This document shows, one piece after another, positions 62,193-64,000 of a DNA stretch of 64,000 nt. The first letter of the stretch is position 1. Each line of letters starts with the position of its first letter. The position numbers were made by a program, and so were the translations under genes. The notes under the pieces are model-generated. The model was not told the origin of the DNA, made no database searches, and was given only the letters and a program-made list of their open reading frames with translations. The DNA is from JALYNX01 sp963746905 (lineage in GTDB: Bacteria > Actinomycetota > Acidimicrobiia > Spongiisociales > ZC4RG35): the NCBI GenBank assembly GCA_963746905.1, contig CAVVCY010000003.1:620001-684000 (forward strand), in the 5' to 3' direction.

Positions 62193-62828
62193 CTAGCCAA
62201 ACCGGTATCCCACTGAGCGCACGGTCGTGATCCACGAGGACCGCTCCTCACCGAGCTTCGCCCGGAGGCGCCTGATATGGACATCGACGGTGCGGGCCCC
62301 GCCGTAGTAGTCGTAGCCCCATACCTTCGAGAGGAGCTGCTCCCGTGACCAGACCCGAACCGGATTGTCCACCAGAAAGCGGAGCAGCTCGTACTCCATG
62401 AATGTCATGTCGAGTGGCTCACCGGCCAGGCTCGCCTGATAGTTGAGCGGGTTGAGCTCGAGATCCTTGAACTTCACCAGGTTGTCGGCGGCTTCGGCCA
62501 TGGTCAGCCGCTGTAGTCGGAGGCGAAGCTCCAGCGGGTCAACGGGGGCGGTGAGAAAGTCAGAGATCCCGGGTGTGCCATCGAGGAGTGCAAGGTGCTC
62601 GACCGAGGCCACGACGATCACGGGGAGCCCGATGGTCTCGACGATGCGTGCCAGCTCCCGAAGTCGGCGCATGGGTTGGTCACCGAGCTCGACGAGGAGA
62701 AGGTCCGAGTCGTTGATCCGCCGATCCTCGGGCACCAGCTCTGGCGCCGGGGTCACAGTGGCGCCTCCCAGGGCCAGCCCGTCGGTCACGCTCTCAGAGC
62801 ACTCGGCGGGGTGGACGGCGACGATCAC
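62193..62828 (-). CDS. Atypical OmpR-type regulator, GlnR-like
   Basis: 211 aa from GTG 62828, which overlaps the glutamine synthetase stop as GTGA. The receiver fold is degenerate: the early acidic pair is missing (VIVAVHPAEC), LLLVELGDQ stands where the phosphoacceptor Asp belongs, and the Lys is Pro (TAPVDP). The winged helix is intact (DMTFMEYELLRFLVDNP, REQLLSKVWGYDYYGG, RTVDVHIRRLRAKLG). Orphan GlnR regulators of nitrogen metabolism have such non-phosphorylated receivers, and coupling to glnA strongly suggests this role. Confidence 0.85.
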   Translation of the reverse strand: MIVAVHPAECSESVTDGLALGGATVTPAPELVPEDRRINDSDLLLVELGDQPMRRLRELARIVETIGLPVIVVASVEHLALLDGTPGISDFLTAPVDPLELRLRLQRLTMAEAADNLVKFKDLELNPLNYQASLAGEPLDMTFMEYELLRFLVDNPVRVWSREQLLSKVWGYDYYGGARTVDVHIRRLRAKLGEERSSWITTVRSVGYRFG

Positions 62829-64000
62829 AGAACCGGAAGGTAGGTCTCGAGCTCGAACTGGGAAACGTGATGCTGGAAGCGATCCCACTCCCGGCGCTTG
62901 TTGCGGAGAAACCAATCGAAGACGTGCTCCCCAAGGGCCTCCGCCATCAACTCGGACTGTTCCAGCGTGTCCAAGGCCTCGGACAGGGTTTCGGGAAGCC
63001 GCTTCACACCGGCGGCGGCCCGCTCGGCAGGGGTGAGCCGGTGGATGTCGGCGGCGACCTCGGCCGGCAACTCGTAGCCCTCCCGGATTCCCTCAAGACC
63101 GGCGGCGAGGATGACCGACAGTGCGAGGTAGGGGTTGCAGGCCGCATCCGCCGCCCGGTATTCGACGCGGACGCTCGACGGCTTGTTCTTCTTCACCGAA
63201 GGGACCCGGACCAGCGCCGACTGGTTGTTACGGGCCCAGGAGACGTAGATCGGTGCGTCGAAGCCCGCCACGAGGCGCTTGTAGGAGTTGACCCACTGAT
63301 TGGTCACGGCGGTCAATTCGGCCGCATGGCGGAGGAGACCGGCGATGAATGCCTGGCCCACCTTGGAGAGGCCGCCAGGAGTACCTGGCTCGTGGAAGGC
63401 ATTGACGTCGCCTTCGAACAGGGAAAGGTGGAGGTGCATCCCCGATCCGTCGTAGTCCTCCAACGGCTTGGGCATGAACGTCGCGTAGATCCCGTGCTGG
63501 AGAGCGACCTCTTTGACTGTGAGCCTCGATGTCATGATGTTGTCCGCCATCGTCAAGGCATCCGTGTAGCGGACGATGATCTCATGCTGGCTGGGTGCCA
63601 CCTCATGGTGGGAGTGCTCGATGGGGATGCCCATGTGCTCGAGGGCATTGATCGTGTTTCGACGGTATTCCTGCGCCACGTCGAGCGGAGTCAGGTCGAA
63701 ATAGCCGCCCCGGTCGAGAACCTCGGGGACCGGACCGGAGTCGCGAAAGTAGAAGAACTCCAATTCCGGAGCGGCGTAGAAGATGTATCCCATCTCCGAT
63801 GCCTTCTCCAGGTTCCGCTTGAGGACGATGCGAGGATCGCCGGAGAATGGCTCGCCGTCGGGGGTGTAGATGTCACAGAACATCCGTGCCACCTGCTCCT
63901 CGGTCCGCCAAGGAAGGACCTGAAACGTGGAAGGGTCCGGCTTGGCCAGCATGTCGGCTTCCTGGATGCGGGCATATCCGTCAATGGATGAGCCGTCGAA
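62825..64000 (-). CDS. glnA: Glutamine synthetase type I, 5' end outside the window
   Basis: The last about 391 residues are present; the start lies beyond base 64000. FDGSSIDGYARIQEADM begins the visible part. Catalytic segments include SGMHLHLSLF and AWARNNQSALVRVP, plus PYLALSVILAAGLEG. There is no recognisable adenylylation motif (NLYDLPPEE-type), so this looks like the alpha form or another non-adenylylated form controlled by feedback or transcription. It ends in ELETYLPVL. It is translationally coupled to the GlnR-like gene. Confidence 0.93.
   Translation of the reverse strand, partial: FDGSSIDGYARIQEADMLAKPDPSTFQVLPWRTEEQVARMFCDIYTPDGEPFSGDPRIVLKRNLEKASEMGYIFYAAPELEFFYFRDSGPVPEVLDRGGYFDLTPLDVAQEYRRNTINALEHMGIPIEHSHHEVAPSQHEIIVRYTDALTMADNIMTSRLTVKEVALQHGIYATFMPKPLEDYDGSGMHLHLSLFEGDVNAFHEPGTPGGLSKVGQAFIAGLLRHAAELTAVTNQWVNSYKRLVAGFDAPIYVSWARNNQSALVRVPSVKKNKPSSVRVEYRAADAACNPYLALSVILAAGLEGIREGYELPAEVAADIHRLTPAERAAAGVKRLPETLSEALDTLEQSELMAEALGEHVFDWFLRNKRREWDRFQHHVSQFELETYLPVL

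Overview
This window is chromosomal DNA from a high-GC actinobacterium. The evidence is a WhiB-family Fe-S protein, the dnaX-ybaB-recR block, many GTG and TTG starts, TANNNT-type promoters placed 6-8 nt before start codons (leaderless style), and no adenylylation-type motif seen in the glutamine synthetase. A methylmalonyl-CoA epimerase followed by a carboxylase-epsilon-like small gene also fits. The overall gene set suggests an Acidimicrobiia-like or other deep-branching, uncultured lineage, but this is inference. I see no phage, insertion sequence, CRISPR array or rRNA. There is one tRNA (Pro, CGG). Coding density is very high, with many ATGA or GTGA stop-start overlaps.

Layout. 1-6.6 kb: a sensor kinase cut by the window edge, then an amide/peptide-hydrolysis group (S9 peptidase, histone-deacetylase-fold amidohydrolase, class III aminotransferase, P1/DmpA peptidase). 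6.6-9.9 kb: an overlapping three-gene signalling operon (UBP zinc-finger protein; receiver fused to a cysteine-less glutaredoxin/thioredoxin-reductase-like flavoprotein; cyclic-nucleotide-domain histidine kinase). 10-13 kb: fabH and a NarL-type two-component pair. 13-21 kb: a regulatory island with two paralogous membrane sensors lacking kinase domains, a broken SARP-ATPase-TPR regulator, a PP2C-phosphatase/HATPase fusion and two STAS proteins. 21-31 kb: a CrtI-like oxidoreductase, unknown small proteins, a lipoprotein, a crotonase, two ABC-2 exporters and a dGTPase-like enzyme. 31-38 kb: dnaX, ybaB and recR running into a MoxR/DUF58 operon. 38-47 kb: glpX, thiolase, epimerase, murJ, PHP phosphoesterase, cyclophilin, lysC and asd. 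47-64 kb: tRNA-Pro, MMPL exporter, NfeD-type protein, whiB, NUDIX, metallo-beta-lactamase-fold and M23 genes, RDD protein, Mrp, an ErpA-type Fe-S carrier, RidA with an ALDH7-type dehydrogenase, cystathionine gamma-synthase, and an atypical GlnR-like regulator translationally coupled to glutamine synthetase.

Two themes stand out. First, signalling is dense: four histidine kinases or PP2C-type switches lie in 21 kb, including a redox-looking module whose reductase has lost both expected CxxC pairs. Second, at least fifteen single-base-type frameshifts interrupt otherwise well-conserved proteins. They are concentrated in the SARP regulator and the NfeD gene. I read most of them as sequencing indels in a draft or metagenome assembly, but real decay of those two genes is not excluded.
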